The notes under the pieces were generated by a model. That model saw only the letters and a list, made by a program, of their open reading frames with translations, was not told the DNA's origin and did not search any database. This document shows, piece after piece, positions 10,969-24,196 of a stretch of 64,000 nucleotides of DNA. The first letter of the stretch is position 1; every line of letters begins with the position of its first letter. Made by a program: the position numbers and the translations under genes. Location of the stretch: contig OZ038423.1 of assembly GCA_964036155.1 (NCBI GenBank), forward strand, positions 71,687,249 to 71,751,248. Direction: 5' to 3'. Origin of the DNA: Diploscapter coronatus. Taxonomy: Eukaryota > Nematoda > Chromadorea > Rhabditida > Rhabditidae.

Positions 10969-13054
10969 ATTAAAATATATGACGACCTAAAAATCTAATT
11001 GTATCTGTCTTCAATAGTTTATATAATATTTTTACGTCGTAATTAACAAAGATACGAAATGGTCAGGTTATTTAAACTTTTGAAGGTCGAAAGAAACGAA
11101 TAAGATATGTACTATAGAATTAGTAATACATATTGAGACGAGTTTCGTCACACCTAGTTTCACTATAAGTTAATCCTTGACACCTTCTTTTCGCTCTTCA
11201 TCTTTCTAGCCTCCAGACAAGAATACCCATTTCATACTTGAAACGTCGTAAAAATATTACTATTGGTGACTGCACTTCATAAAAATTCTTCCTATATTGA
11301 AGGATATAGGAAACTCGACAGTTTGAGATATAATTCATATATAAGAACATATTGGTCAAGTATTCATCGCACAAACTCTCAATTGATAGTACTAAATGAA
11401 AGATAGAGCAAGTGCCTGAGAGAACATGAAAGGAAGTCGTAAAACAAGGGATCGCTCCGTATTATTCTAGGAATCTAACTCTAGTCTATACTCTACAAAA
11501 AAAATTCCTAAATATGACAACAAATATGGTATGTATGAAATCATCTCATTTCAGATGCACTGAAACGATATATTTCTAAAATGCTTCTAATGATGTTAGA
11601 TACACTTTAGTGCATGTCAGGAAGAAAACTTTTAGGTTTTTCCCTTAAATGTTGGCAATCTAGAACTAAATGATGTGTCTTAACTATCACTCTCCAAAAA
11701 TGATGTAAAAACTTTTCGATTTAGGTTTCAAAAGAAAAATATGACGATCTAATATGTCCAAATTTAAATAAAACAATAAATTGTATCAATAAATAAGGTA
11801 TACGGATATTCTCAAGCAATTCAAATGTTAACAACTAGTCAATAGATTCTTGAACGAAAACGGCTTCGTTTTTCTCTAAGATGCCTCCACCTCTCTGACA
11901 GCAATTTTTTTTTTGAAATCAAAAACTGAAATTACTAGAATTGTCATTAAACGACGAAATATTAGATGAACATGATGGAAATCAACCTGATAATTCGAAC
12001 CGATACAAGTAATTAATTACTAAGAGATGCAAGGCATGACAGTAATAAACAGAAACGAAAACTAATTAAACCGCGGTAACTCGGAAAAATAATTTTCGAC
12101 ATTTCGAACTAAACACCTGGAAAATAGCGACCACTGATCTAGCTTCTCTCTGAGAAAGAATTTTTCGGATGGGCTTAAACTTGAAAAGAAAGTTGGTGAA
12201 CACAATCAAACCTCTGAATTAGCTCCAATTATTCATGAATTGGCATGCCAATTAAAGAGATCCTATAGAAAACAAAAAGTAACATGCAACCTGGACAATA
12301 TATGACCAAATATTTGACGCTTAAACGAATTAGAAACACCAAACACTACTATTTTATTTAATCTCAGGGGTTATGTGGTTGATAAAAATACGACGAGAAA
12401 ACATCGGTGAAATTTATTAATCCCAGAAAATACGGATATCGTATAAAATATATGAAATGCTAGATGCAAAATTGGATCATATGACGATTTCTAGATGTGA
12501 TTTGATAAAGTTGTGGATTGGAATGAGAGGAATGGAGTTAATAACAAGTCAGACAATTTATTATGGACTTTTTTAGGTCATCGAAACTAAATCAAAGAAT
12601 CGTCGTGAGAGAGAGAGATGCTGATGATGATGGAAATGGATGGAAATGTGGGAACGAACCACACGCTCTTATCACAAAATAGGAGATACTCACCGAAAAC
12701 TTGGACAAAATTGAAAAATCTGGATACTTTTGCAATTTTTCAATTTCTAAATGTGACTATTTTATTTTTTCATAATAGAAACATTTACAATGTGTTGTGG
12801 TGACAAATACAATAGGTTGAAAATATTGGATCATTCAATAAGAATCTGAAATAAAATTCCAAGAGCTTATTGGAACTTTGAAATTTTGGCAAAATTTGGA
12901 AATCAAAAGTGGGAATGGATTAGGTTGAGAACGCATTATGGAAGTCGAGAGGAGTGCCAAATTTGTAACGGAACGAGATGAAAAAAACGACTAAACTTCC
13001 TTCGAATTTGAGTGAATGAGTGATATTACGTAGGTTTTTCATGTGCGGCTGGAA
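10969..13054. other. intergenic, about 2.1 kb AT-rich
   Basis: No complete gene found. Two exon-like - strand pieces, 12117-12149 and 11835-11894, would join in phase but have no start exon; they are listed as a weak observation. A short GA repeat lies at 12607-12617. Confidence 0.45.
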
Positions 13055-13993
13055 TCACTGCCCTCGGAGAAATCTGAAAAAGGTCAAAGTTAACTTCGAA
13101 TTAGCTCTAATTGGTAGTTTGTAATCACATCACTATGAGTAGAAGTTAATTTCTTTGAAGGTAATTTGTCAAAATTACTAGTTTTCCTGTCATTTAGGAA
13201 AAGTAAGAGGTGCATTTCGGGTATCATTAAAACAAGATACAGTAATATTTGATATTTCCAATAGTATATGATTGATTTCAGTCCATTTTTGTTAGATTAA
13301 TCATAAAACAGTTTCTTGGGAAGTCCAAGCATTTTTAACCAAAACAACTCCTCCTCAAAGGTATATTTACTTTTTAAGAAGTCGTAATTTTATTTGCAGG
13401 CAACCTAGAAAATAATTACATTCGTTATATCGTTGCGTACGAAATAGCATGAGAAAATAATCTTAGCCTTACCATCCCTTATACTATTTATGTAGTGAAG
13501 TAACTACTTGTCTTATTTACGTTTTTTTCGATTTTGTATTTCTTAAATTATTTTTTCTTACAAGAAATTCCGATTTATCGCGGAATACTGGTCGCTTTTC
13601 TTGAACATCCTCGAGTGCGGATCGCTGCGTTCGAATCGGTCTAATGGAAGTTCCTGAAGAGATCATTGAATCAGTGACAATTTTACTGGTTAATTGTTCG
13701 ATCAGAAATCAATCGAATAAAAATTTTCTCATAAAAGGCTCGAAAATCTGTTCTATTATTAAAAGTTAGTAAAGTTTTACTAAGGTTTAGCAATAGCATA
13801 ATTTATAACTAAAAATATCACTAAAACCAAAATCTCGTGTAAAACCTGCTTCTTTGCCAAATTCTAGTTAAGTTTGCTCAGAATTTGGCAATGGAGCAGA
13901 TTTCTCAGCTATCAAAAGTACCTGCAATACGAAACCAGTGGCTGCAATGAAGAGAAGCATCAGTGTGATTAGGAATACCATGGATGATGCCAT
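13055..13993 (-). CDS. putative secreted peptide precursor, 60 aa
   Basis: Three exons: 13922-13993, 13562-13653 and 13055-13073. An acceptor (ATTTCAG) lies about 45 nt upstream of the ATG in the 5' UTR. Exon 1 is almost exactly a signal peptide (MASSMVFLITLMLLFIAATG). The mature part is about 40 residues, charged, without Cys, containing RFERSDPHSRMFKKSDQYSA and ending NFLFLRGQ if the last intron is removed. The final donor overlaps an in-frame stop (TTG TAA GA), so an unspliced transcript would encode the same protein ending NRNFL. Size, signal and a lone dibasic KK are compatible with a neuropeptide-like or hormone precursor, but I see no repeated amidated peptide and match no known nlp/flp family. 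Confidence 0.6.
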
Positions 13994-16439
13994 TTTTAAG
14001 GGTCGTGAGTCGTGCAAGAGTCGACTGACCTAGTCTTACCTGAAATTATAAAAGTCTCTGGTTTAATCTTAAACCTATTCTGACCAAACCTAGGCTGACG
14101 TTCAGCCATAATGGAAAATTATAGGAAGGAAGGTACACAAAGGGACTTTTTTTTAGAAAATTGATGCATAAGTGGGTAAGCACAAAGATTTGGGCTGAGC
14201 ATTTTGACTTGAAAGAGGTACGCTCGAAAATTTTGGCTTAAGCGCTCCCTAGGTCTGATTCTGATCTAAAATAATGCGAAAATATGATAAGTTACAATAA
14301 ATTACTAATTCGCACAAACATAAAAGGAAACCTCAAAATAACACCTGTGAAATAGAAATTTTTAGGGTTAGACGTACCAATTTACTGGAATCGAACTGAA
14401 TTGAATGACTTATAAAGTCAGGCTATAGAATAAATCATTACTTTACCCATAAAATGCACATTTGCGATAATGAGAAAATGTTGCTCGGGATTGGATTTTA
14501 ACAGTAAATAAAGTCATTTGGGGCCAGGATTCAAATTAGAAAAGTGCATATTCGATATGATGTAAGAATTGCCTACAAAAAGCGATGAAAATTGAACAAT
14601 AGACTACGGTAGCTGGAAAATGAAAATATTCTTCTGACATTTCAGATGTCGTTGAATAATTGAATAATTGTGAATTGAAGCGCTATAAAAAGTAGCAGCA
14701 GATTAAAAACATCATGTGAAACACGCTCGATTGCTAAATATGAAAACAAAAATGCTTCTTGAAGCTTAGCATTAGAGCATATTTTACATCAAGCTGTTAA
14801 TTTGTCGTATTTAAAGGTTCAATGGAAATTTTAACAATGAGTGTAAATGCCTAATTGTGTTCAAAGGACGAATGAAATGAAGAAATTCTTTGAATTGAAT
14901 GACTGAGGACAGAGCAAAAGTAAGGGTGCTTCTGAGGTCGACAAAGTAGTCGGAAGGACTCCTCCCCAGGGAAATAGGCGAATTATGAGAAAATGAGAAG
15001 ATAGGGGCAAGGACAAGGAGCGATGAAGATGAATTGTACGCACCAATGCTGGGATGGATGCTTGGAAATGACAAGCAACCTTTGAAAATCAGCCCAATTG
15101 GTATGCCCTGGAATTTGATCGAAAGAGCATTCGAAGAGAAACGACACACATTCATTTAACCATGGCAATTAGACTAATTAGGTGAAACTAAACAGACAAA
15201 AAAGATATTCTCCAGAAGATTCAATTCTGAACTTGGAGCGGAGTATTTACTGCATCACTTACAATAAGTTCTTGAAATCTACACATTAGCATACATCAGA
15301 GATAGTGGAGATAGCATTATAGTTAGAGAATGCTAATTTTGAAATTTCTAATAGCCTATTAGGCTATCTAATAAAAAAACCATTTCAACTTTAAAAATAT
15401 GTAAAGACATAACATTTTTCGCTGAACATATTCTTCTAGTTAGGGTGTTAGAGAGAGTCAATTTAAAGAAAGGCTCTACAAGAATGCGGAAATACGAGAA
15501 GTTAATAACTAATTGAGTTTAGATTGACAAGTTTATTCTTTTAGAGACTCATAAATTTACATATGCAAATATCAGAGTAAAGTTTGTGATATTGCTGATT
15601 ATCTTAGAAAATTATATATTCATACGTTGAAAAGCTAGTCGCGTTGAGCTAGATCATAATAACAACAAGGAGTTATATGTATTGCGTGGTCTAAAACGAT
15701 TGCATAGAAAGGCGGAAAAAATGACAAAATTCTCGAGAAAATAAATAACTCGGACGCATATTGTAGCTTTATGATACGCATACAAAAAAACAAAATGAAT
15801 TGATATGGAAAGTGATAAGCATGCTCTTTCGCTAAATAGCACATTCGAGAAAATGAATTTTTGTACCCGTGAAATGTCGTAATTCCAGAATATTTACACG
15901 GATTTTTCAATTACTGTAATACGAAATGAATGATGCCATGATAATGCCAGAATAAATAGTTATTGCCAAACTAAGGTGAAAATCCTCATATGATGTATGC
16001 TAATTCATTGAATTTGAAAGAAAGGTGTATACTGATTCGTTGAAGTTGAAGGAAACGATACTGATACTAGCCCTCCATGAAGGCTTGGAACTCTAGACCA
16101 ATAAATTCCAACCTTTCTTATTCCATGATGAGATAGTGATATATAACACAGTGAGTTTAATTTATAGCTCTATCTCTTAAAAAGTGAATGTAAAAGTGCC
16201 ATGCATGCTTTATGCTTGCTTCAAATGTCATGAAGCCTTGAAATATTTCACAATTTGTGTGTGCTTTTAATGAGGTCATAAAATCGAAGACATATTGCTC
16301 ATAACATCTATTGTTTTGTCAGTAGTGGTAAGATGGTTGTGAGTGGGCGGGTGTTGTGTGCGTGTGCGTGTGCATTGCGTTCACAGAGCACATTTTGGCT
16401 CATTCGTTCGTTCTCCTTTTGTCTTCATTTTTTCTCTGC
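13994..16439. other. intergenic, about 2.4 kb AT-rich
   Basis: No supported exon. It contains a 17-bp near-perfect palindrome (ATAGCCTA-T-TAGGCTAT, 15351-15367) and a GT-rich stretch around 16341-16380. The longer - strand ORFs at 14811-15168 and 15635-15910 have no splice sites, family match or coding character. Confidence 0.5.
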
Positions 16440-17224
16440 TCAGGCCGCCTTCTGTCCGTACAGAGCCGAGTTGATGAAGCCGAAGAGCGGATCCACGCAT
16501 TGGTAGTAAATGAACTTGGAGCCCTGCGTCTGTGGCAGGTAGAGGTACATCAAGAAGAACGCCTACAAATCAATCAATTATTTCGTTTTATTTTTTTAAA
16601 GAAGTCCATGAAATCCCGCAGAGTTTTACCGGCATGGTTAATTCTTTCTTCCTTTTCAATAAGGGCGAAAGACCACACCCAGGAAACTATGCGGCTTGCA
16701 AGCAGCATATTTTACCCTGACATGAAGTAGAAGGGCATGAATTGAGGAAGGAGTCCATCAGACTGAGCACGCCGAACACCGTCCAGTAGCTCAGCCAGTG
16801 CGTGTCGTCTGACGTATCGACGGAGCGAATTGCCTAAAAGTTCACTAATTTTTTCTAATTAACTTCATTTCCTGAGTAATTTCACTCTTTGCAATACGCA
16901 CGGCGACATCGCAGACAAGCCATTTTATTCGAAACGCACCACAACGCTGGCGTATGCGGGATAGATGAAGGCGGCCATGTTGCAGAAGAACTCGGCCGGT
17001 CCCGACACGACCAGGATCAGCACGTAGAGCCCCAGAGTGATGTACACCAACTGAAAATTGTGAATTATTTCAACAACCTCTGATAAGCTTTTGAAGATTA
17101 GTTCAAAGAAGATCAATAGGGAATTTTCAACATTTTAACGGAAGATCAATGGTGATATTTGTTTGCTAAAAAGTTCGTGCTAAAAGACTAAAAATACCAC
17201 CACAGCTTTTTCATGAGTTTCCAT
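16440..17224 (-). CDS. REEP5/6-Yop1 family ER-shaping protein, frame broken twice in this sequence
   Basis: Coding segments: 16940-17050, 16716-16833 and 16440-16562, plus a possible short first exon at 17198-17224 (METHEKAVV). They encode the TB2/DP1/HVA22 domain: LVYITLGLYVLILVVSGPAE then FFCNMAAFIYPAYASVV, AIRSVDTSDDTHWLSYWTVF, a PFYFM hairpin segment, and a final exon AFFLMYLYLPQTQGSKFIYY ending FGFINSALYGQKAA. REEP5/6/Yop1 proteins are hairpin membrane proteins that curve tubular ER. In the middle exon the conserved frame changes at about 16737-16743 (from MDSFL to PQFMPFYFM). Its end phase also does not fit the last exon. Each break is repaired by one extra base in a short C or G run, so base-calling errors are more likely than a pseudogene. 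The N-terminus is uncertain. Confidence 0.72.
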
Positions 17225-17486
17225 CAAGGATTTGAATATGCCTTGTTTCAGTCTTTATCTATTCTTTGTTAGAGGCTTACTCAATTCCTTTATTCAATCC
17301 GCTTTCTTTCTCTTCGCCTTTCATTTCTCCATACTACTCTATTATCTTTCTTTCTCCGCCTCTCTTGCATTCGACGTCACTTCCCGCGAAAATCGAGAAT
17401 TCAAATCATTCCCCGCTTTTCTCAATACCAATTTCGATTTTTGCTTAAACTATTGATTTTTTTCCGAAAATTCGATTTTTCAGCAA

Positions 17487-20400
17487 ATGAGCAGTTCGGG
17501 GATCTCGCTGCGCAACCATCGCAGGCTGGCAGAGGAGGGCAGCGATGCGTCTGTGGAAGCCGCCTCTGTAAATTCGAATGCAAGTTCCAATGTCTCTGCG
17601 AGTAGGCCCAGCTCAGCCGTGTATTTGAGTTTCGGACAGAAGGAACAGTTCTCTAGCAAGGAATTGGTAGGGGTTTTTCTTCAAACAAATTTTCAAAGCC
17701 TCCCTCTAAATTCCATTTTCTCAAAATTTTTCTGAAACTTTCAATCGACATTGTTCTTTTCTCCTCAAACTTGAGAACCCTACATTCATCTTCAAATTGG
17801 ATTGAGAATTTTAAACAAAATTTTGAAAAAAATCGGAAAAACAAAAATTTCAGTACAAGAAAATTGTGGTGGATTTCCAAGAGTCGATGGCAAAGAAGCG
17901 AAACTGGAGATTCTTTGGCGGCTACGAGACATCCTTCTCCGGAAGAGACGCGGTCGAATACTTGCTGCTCAACCTGGGCAGGTTCGTCAGCAACGAGGTG
18001 CAAGTACAGCGGTTAGTTGTTTTTCTTTTTTTGTTTTTAATTTGTCCTTCAAAGTTCAAAAATCGAGCTTCTTGGAAAATTTATAATTTTGACGAAACAT
18101 GGTTGGTGGTTGATAAAGAAAAATCCACTTGTGAAATTTTTGTCTACGAATTTTATATTTCAGCAAAATGGAGGAAGATAGCGTGGATAAGAGATCAACT
18201 TGTGATTGTGTTCGAAAAATTTTTGCTAGAAGATAGCAAATTTGATCTTTCAGAAGAAACTGCACCCTGCTTCTGCAGAAGTTCATCGACATGAAAGTGA
18301 TGGAGCCCTGCACGGATCGAGACAGAGGATCCTTTTCGGAAGACAAGACTTACAAACTACACTCGGGGACGCCTTTTGGGTTTGATAGCCCGAATAGGAG
18401 TGGAAGGTTGGTAGATTTTTGCTAAATTGGAGTTTACTAAAAACTTTTAAAATGATCTTCTTTAGAAGAATACCAGAAAGATATGGTTAAATATTATTTT
18501 TACAAGTAATATTTTTAATTCAGTCCTTCTAATAACGAATCTTTCAAGAGATATAATAGAAAAGAGAAAATGACATTTTTAGGAGTTTAAAAAAATCTTT
18601 TTTTACAAGAATTGAACGATTTAAAAATGAATCATAATTTTCAGCAATCCCAATCTGTCCGAGCACATCAGGATGAATGAGTCCCATGGTTCTTCTTCGA
18701 ACAGCGACCTGTCCCTGCTGAATCAGTCGAATCTGGTCGCCTCTCGTCGCTCGCGACTCTCCATTTCGCATGGAAATCTCTCTTCCATCGCCGCTGATTC
18801 TAATAACAGGTGAAAATTTATAAATGTCTAAATTTCTGATTAAAAATGTGATAAGTCTTCAATAAGGCTTGTCAATGACTCGGAAAATCTCAAATATACT
18901 CTGCCTACAAAAGTCATGATTAAATAGTGCTTGAACCCTGAGTTAAAATTATTTCAAGATTTAAAAATGAGTTTATTTTCAGTGGAGCAAACACTGCCAC
19001 TTCACGAAGGTCGATGCAAACTCGCAGACAAGCACTTATGCAGCAGAAAAATTCGGCCGAAATTGGCAGTCATTATGTGGACGGGAATGGGATCAGCGTA
19101 CCGTTCACGTGAGATTTTATATTTTTTAAATTTAATTAAAACTTCTTAAGAGGTAAATTCAGCTGCGCCGAAAGTTCCCGTCGTCCCAATCAGCCTCCTC
19201 TGGTGAGCAGTCAGACATACGAGAATTGGTCGGTGGACGATAAAAGTACCGATGGGAATAATGGGGAAGGAGAAAAGGAGGACAACAAGGAGAACTTCTA
19301 CTCGGCACTCAATCTGTTCGGCAGAAGGAAATCTAAGGATCGTGCCAGGCCTAAGGTTAGGAGTATAGTATCTTCCACAGATTTGCAACTTTTTCGAAAA
19401 TTGTCAGCCGCAACCGCGGTTGCAGTTATTTATTTTGCAAGTCGGATCTTCTAAAGAAAAGAATTCTAAGAAGGAAATTAAAAATAACTCGTTTCAATCA
19501 GAAATAATTTATTTTCTTCAATTGAAGATCCCCTTTAAAAAGAATTAAAATAGAAGCCTCACTTCTTCAACTTTAGAAAATATGACAGTTTTAGAATTTA
19601 TTGTTTTAAATTTTCAGACTCCCGAACTTGTGCCTAAAACCTCGAACAAATCTGACAGCCGCTTTCCGATTTTGTTCAGAAAACCTTCCCTGAAGAGAAA
19701 TAGTAGCATTCAGGATAAGTCGGTTGGAACGGTATGTTTTTTTCTTTAAATTTCAACAAAAAATCATATCCTTCCATCTTTAAGTCTGCTTTATTCAAAT
19801 ATTTTAAAAACGCAGAATTTGGCAAAAGAATATGTTGTACTCGAATGAAAATGATAAAAATGAATACTTTTGTGTACTCGGTTTTGTTATAAATAAATAG
19901 AAAATTGATAAAGAATATATTTATTATAAAATTTGCAGCCCATAATGGAACCGTCCCGCCCTGCCAGTCGTTGTGGCAATGACGTCTCTCCCTTCTCAGG
20001 CCTTCTGCCAACGACAAACCCTCCTCCCAGACCCCGTCTGCTCAACTCCTTCCATGCAACCCCCACTGATTCGGTTGGGTCTGTTAATGTGAGTTTTTTT
20101 CTTTTTTACTTTTTTATGATTTAAAAATTTGTTCTATAAACTATTTTTAGCTCCGCCCCACACCTTGCATCAAACTAACTGATCTGGACGAGATGAGAAT
20201 GTGGAAAAGTGCTTGGATTGAATGGTTTGATTTACTATTTTTAAAATTGATTTTATTAAAGTTCATGCAATTTTTAGAGAAATAATTCTAAAAGAATCTT
20301 ACGTAGAGCCATTTTTCTATTTTTTCAGTTTGTCAAAATACCTCTCCGAATCAGAAGTGAGTTCGATCAGGAACGGTGGCTGGCCTCTGAACGAGAAGAA

Positions 20401-23400
20401 TCTGAAATGGAACGCAGAGCAGTACGAGTCGAGTGGTATGACGAGGGCACAGTGGACCGAGCAGGGCAAGGATCAGGGTGATTTTTTTTATTTTCTAAAA
20501 TAAAATTCTAAAAAATCTGAAATTTTCTATGAAAAATGGAGAACTTCGGATTTTTACACAAGTCTTCACAAAAATTTAAAAACAACATTATTCCATGAAA
20601 GATGGAAGAATTTTGAAATTTTACCACTAGATTCGAAAAATTTAGCATTTTCAAAGAAAAAAAAAAGTGCTAAAAATAAGATAGCTATCAACTTCAGCAC
20701 TCTTCTCCTCATCTGTGATCAGCGCGATGAACTTCCTGACCCACTATCCCCGAATCAATAAAGAGAAAATGCTCTATTACGGGGAGAACCAGCAGTTGGA
20801 CATGTTCAAGACGATGTGTAAACAGATGGAATTGGAAGAGCCGCTTCTTACTGCTGCAGGTACCGCATTCATGAATAACTTACCTCCTGATAAGCTAGAG
20901 TATCAATTGTAGATATTTATTCAAATTTAGAAAAGCAGAACTAGGAAAGAGTTTAACTTGAAATGCTTTTATGAATTTGACTACAGAAGGCCGATTCCTG
21001 CTGTCCATCCTCAGACCGAATTCGTCGACTTCCGTCAGCAGGAATTCGTTCGACGATGAGTCCTCTCTGTCCAACGACGCGACTGATCTCAACTTCTCGC
21101 CTCCTGATTTTGGGAATGAACCTGAAAAGGAGGTACATTTTTTCAAAATGATCATCTATTTTTAAAAACAACGCTTTCTTGCAATAATTTTGAGTAGATC
21201 AGATTTTTTTAGGTTTAGAAAAAGGTATAGTGAGTACTTTCAATAAATGTTCTGTATATCAGAATTTGAAGAATGCGTATAATTAATTTTCAGAAAGGGC
21301 TCTTGAGCATTTCCCCAGCGAGTACATTCGGCTTCGGCCGCACTCCCAGAAATAATGACTCCTCTCTGGTTCGCGTCAACAGACTGGATGGAGTGCAGAT
21401 CGCGTTCCGAATGGATGAGAACGCTTCGGACGAGGACAAGAACAGAACTGCGTTTTCCGCTAGGCGAGATTTTTGTTCAAATTGAATTAAAAACATTTAT
21501 TTCTTTAGTTTTGAATATTTATCTTTTTCAGTTCTAGCGCAGTGCATTCTGGCTCTAACAGAATTAGCATCAACAATCCAAAGGTTCCTGTTAGGAAGCT
21601 CTGTAGGTTTTCAGATTTATTTACAAAGATGAAAAATGCTATTTGACAAATTAAATTCCAGACTCCCCACCTCGTTACGAAGATGTGGTGCGTCTTCCTG
21701 GCGTGCGGCAGACGGCCGAATTGGACAGAAAGTTGAAAGACTTGAATATTTCTCGTGAGTTCAATCAAATTTCTAGTTATCTTCACCCTTTATTTACAAA
21801 TTTACTCTCTTCCCAAATCGAAGAAATCTTTACATCAACTCGTTCCGCCTATAAGCCCTTTCTATCGCCACCCGCGTCGCGATATCACTCTCCCATTGAT
21901 TAAGGATAGGAAGGAACGCAGAGGATGTCTCTTTTCTAAGGAGTTAAAGAAAAACGAGTGATGATGGGTAAAGCAGCAAGCTGATGAAGGTGCTTTAAAT
22001 TTGGAAGAGTAAATTTCATAGTAAAAAATATCTATGATGAAATGTTCTGTCAGGCTCAAGTAATCTTTTTCTTTGCTTCTATTTATTTAGAAAATTGAGA
22101 AAAATGAACAAGAAAATCTTAACTTTTAACTTTATCTTTGCCGCTGACTTTCAGCCAACCTGCCCTTATCGGTGTCCCCCTTTTCATCCTCATACCAGAC
22201 CTGCCCCTCGACCAGAAACACTCCCCGCTCCTTCGCCTCTCCTCTGTCCGTCCAGGACAATCATCATCCCAGTGCTAGATCATCGTTGCAGACCTCGTCT
22301 CCGAAGGAAATTCGAATTCCAATTACTGAATTTTCGGGTAATCATAATTATAGTGAAAGATCGTGTCTGTCTCCTTCAAAGGCTTATCATCTTTTCCTTT
22401 AAACTATGAAATTTTCGAAGAGAAAATTGCGCATGAGTTGTATAAACTAAAAAAGAAAAATTAATAAGTTAGGATTTGGAAGGAAAACTTCCTATAAAGT
22501 TTCTTTCAGATCTTTTCAAAAATTCCACTTTGCCAGTCGGGTGTGCCTCTTTGTCTGCAGCGGCTCTGCTGCTTCTATCGATAGACCACACTCGTAGACG
22601 CAGGTATCACATTCACCATTTTAACCATGAATTGGAATTTTAGCAGAATTAAAATTCTGAATTCAATATTCAAGTTAAATCTGAACTAAAAAATAAGTTT
22701 GATTCGAGATTGCAATTCGGCATCAAGAACCTGTCGATGATCACCACGAATTACTGCCTGAAACTGGATCCAAATGGGGAAGCCAAGTCACAAGGAGTTA
22801 GCGAGGAGAATCGATATATGGTAGGGGGATTTTCGATTTTTTACTCTCAACTTAATTTTTTCTGGAAAAGACTGCTTTTTTTTCTCTTTATGATTTGATA
22901 AGAAAAATTTAGATACTATCTCGTACGTACAAATTTTCAAACGTATGATGAAAATCTTACATGTACTTGGATGAAAAAAGTTTTTTAGTATTTTCTTGAA
23001 TTTTAGAAATTTGAAAGATTCTATGAAAGTTTTACATCATCAAAGAAAAATCGAAATTTATGAGTTTAAAGATAAAAACCCAATCTTTAGGTGCTCTACA
23101 ACCTGTCCCGTGTCGTTGTGCCCTCTTCCGGTCCATCCGAACTGACTTCTCCATCGCCTGCCTCGGAATCGCACCTCTCGTTTCCCGACTCTGTCCGACT
23201 AGCCGCTCTGCTCATTGACAACCTCAAGCCGCTGCTGCTCGACAGGACCATCTGCATCACCATTCAGAACTTCGCTAAGGCTAAGGTCGAACATCGAATT
23301 TGAAACTATAGCTCGAAACTAACACATTTCGTTAAGGCTAAGATCGCATCTAATTTCGATTTTTTTTTTTTTTTAAGAAAATGAGACTTCAAGAAGAAAT

Positions 23401-24196
23401 ATCGGACTTTCAAGGAAATTTATCTTTTTCCTTTTTCGAACGATTTTAGACATGTCAAAACTAATTTTTAAATTTCCAAGCTCAGACCTCACATTTTTGG
23501 AGATTGGAACATTGCAACAAATTTATTTCAGATGGACGATTTCATTCTGAAGAAGACGGAGGCCGAAAGGGAGGGGATCGCACAAATCACTCAGCCCTTC
23601 TGCAAGACTGTTTCGGTGAGAAAATAGTGATTCTTATAAAAGTTATCGATTATTTTCAGCCGAGCACCTACGAGGCGCAGAAGAGCGATGACAAGCCGCT
23701 GTACGAGTTGCTTGACTTCTTTCTGAACGATCAGAAAATGAAACCGGCTGTCAAGTTGGAGAAACTCAAGGAGGTCGGGAAAATCAATAATTGTTCAAAT
23801 TTTACTGGATTTATAACTTTTCTGTGAAGCCTCTTCTCAGATAATATTTTGTAGAAAAAAATGATAATTTCAACAATTTCATCAATATCCTTAATTTCTA
23901 GTTCATAGATCTTTTTCTAGATAATAGTTTTTTTTTCCAAAATACATTGAGTTTCAGTTTAATCTCCCAAACTTAACAAGTTCTTCTAACGAAATTCAAT
24001 AAAAATGAAAAAAAACAATGATTTTCAGTTCAAACGCCTTTACCCGCACATCTACAAGGAGAGATTCCCACAGTGTTCTCCTCCATCTTCTTCGTCCACC
24101 ATTTCCGCTGCAATCGATGACCCGATCACCCAGTTGGAGAGGCAAGTCACCACCAGTGAGGGAGGCATTTTGGCCAAGCTCTTCAAGAGAACCTGA
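17487..24196 (+). CDS. DEPDC1/LET-99/TOE-2-type protein: DEP domain plus C-terminal RhoGAP-like region
   Basis: Twenty-two exons join in frame to 1017 aa: 17487-17666, 17854-18011, 18254-18406, 18645-18809, 18983-19108, 19163-19355, 19618-19731, 19939-20088, 20151-20224, 20329-20477, 20698-20859, 20987-21132, 21294-21463, 21532-21602, 21662-21754, 22155-22337, 22510-22603, 22709-22820, 23091-23285, 23532-23615, 23660-23773 and 24029-24196. The ATG is 4 nt after TTTTTCAG, a likely trans-splice site. Residues about 61-150 form a DEP domain (KKRNWRFFGGYETSFSGRDA, RRNCTLLLQKFIDMKVMEP). A long Ser/Pro-rich middle follows. The conserved C-terminus includes LSAAALLLLSIDHTRRR, SVRLAALLIDNLKPLLLD and FKRLYPHIYKERFP. 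C. elegans relatives act in spindle positioning (LET-99) or asymmetric division (TOE-2); I cannot say which is orthologous. The intron after 21463 starts GC and the one before 22709 ends GAG. Confidence 0.9.

Noticed and set aside
14811..15168. Overlapping - strand ORFs of up to 114 codons
   Set aside because: Ser/Phe/Leu-biased translation, alternative frames equally open, no splice sites or family features; most likely chance.
15635..15910. - strand ORF of 91 codons
   Set aside because: AT-rich chance frame with no start context, signal or homology.
18164..18253. Possible extra exon of the DEP gene after TATATTTCAG at 18163
   Set aside because: No donor in this piece gives the phase needed by the next exon, while joining 18011 directly to 18254 restores a perfect DEP domain.
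22644..22708. Earlier CAG/TAG acceptor for DEP gene exon 18
   Set aside because: That reading meets a TAA before any usable donor; the GAG acceptor at 22708 gives the conserved continuation.
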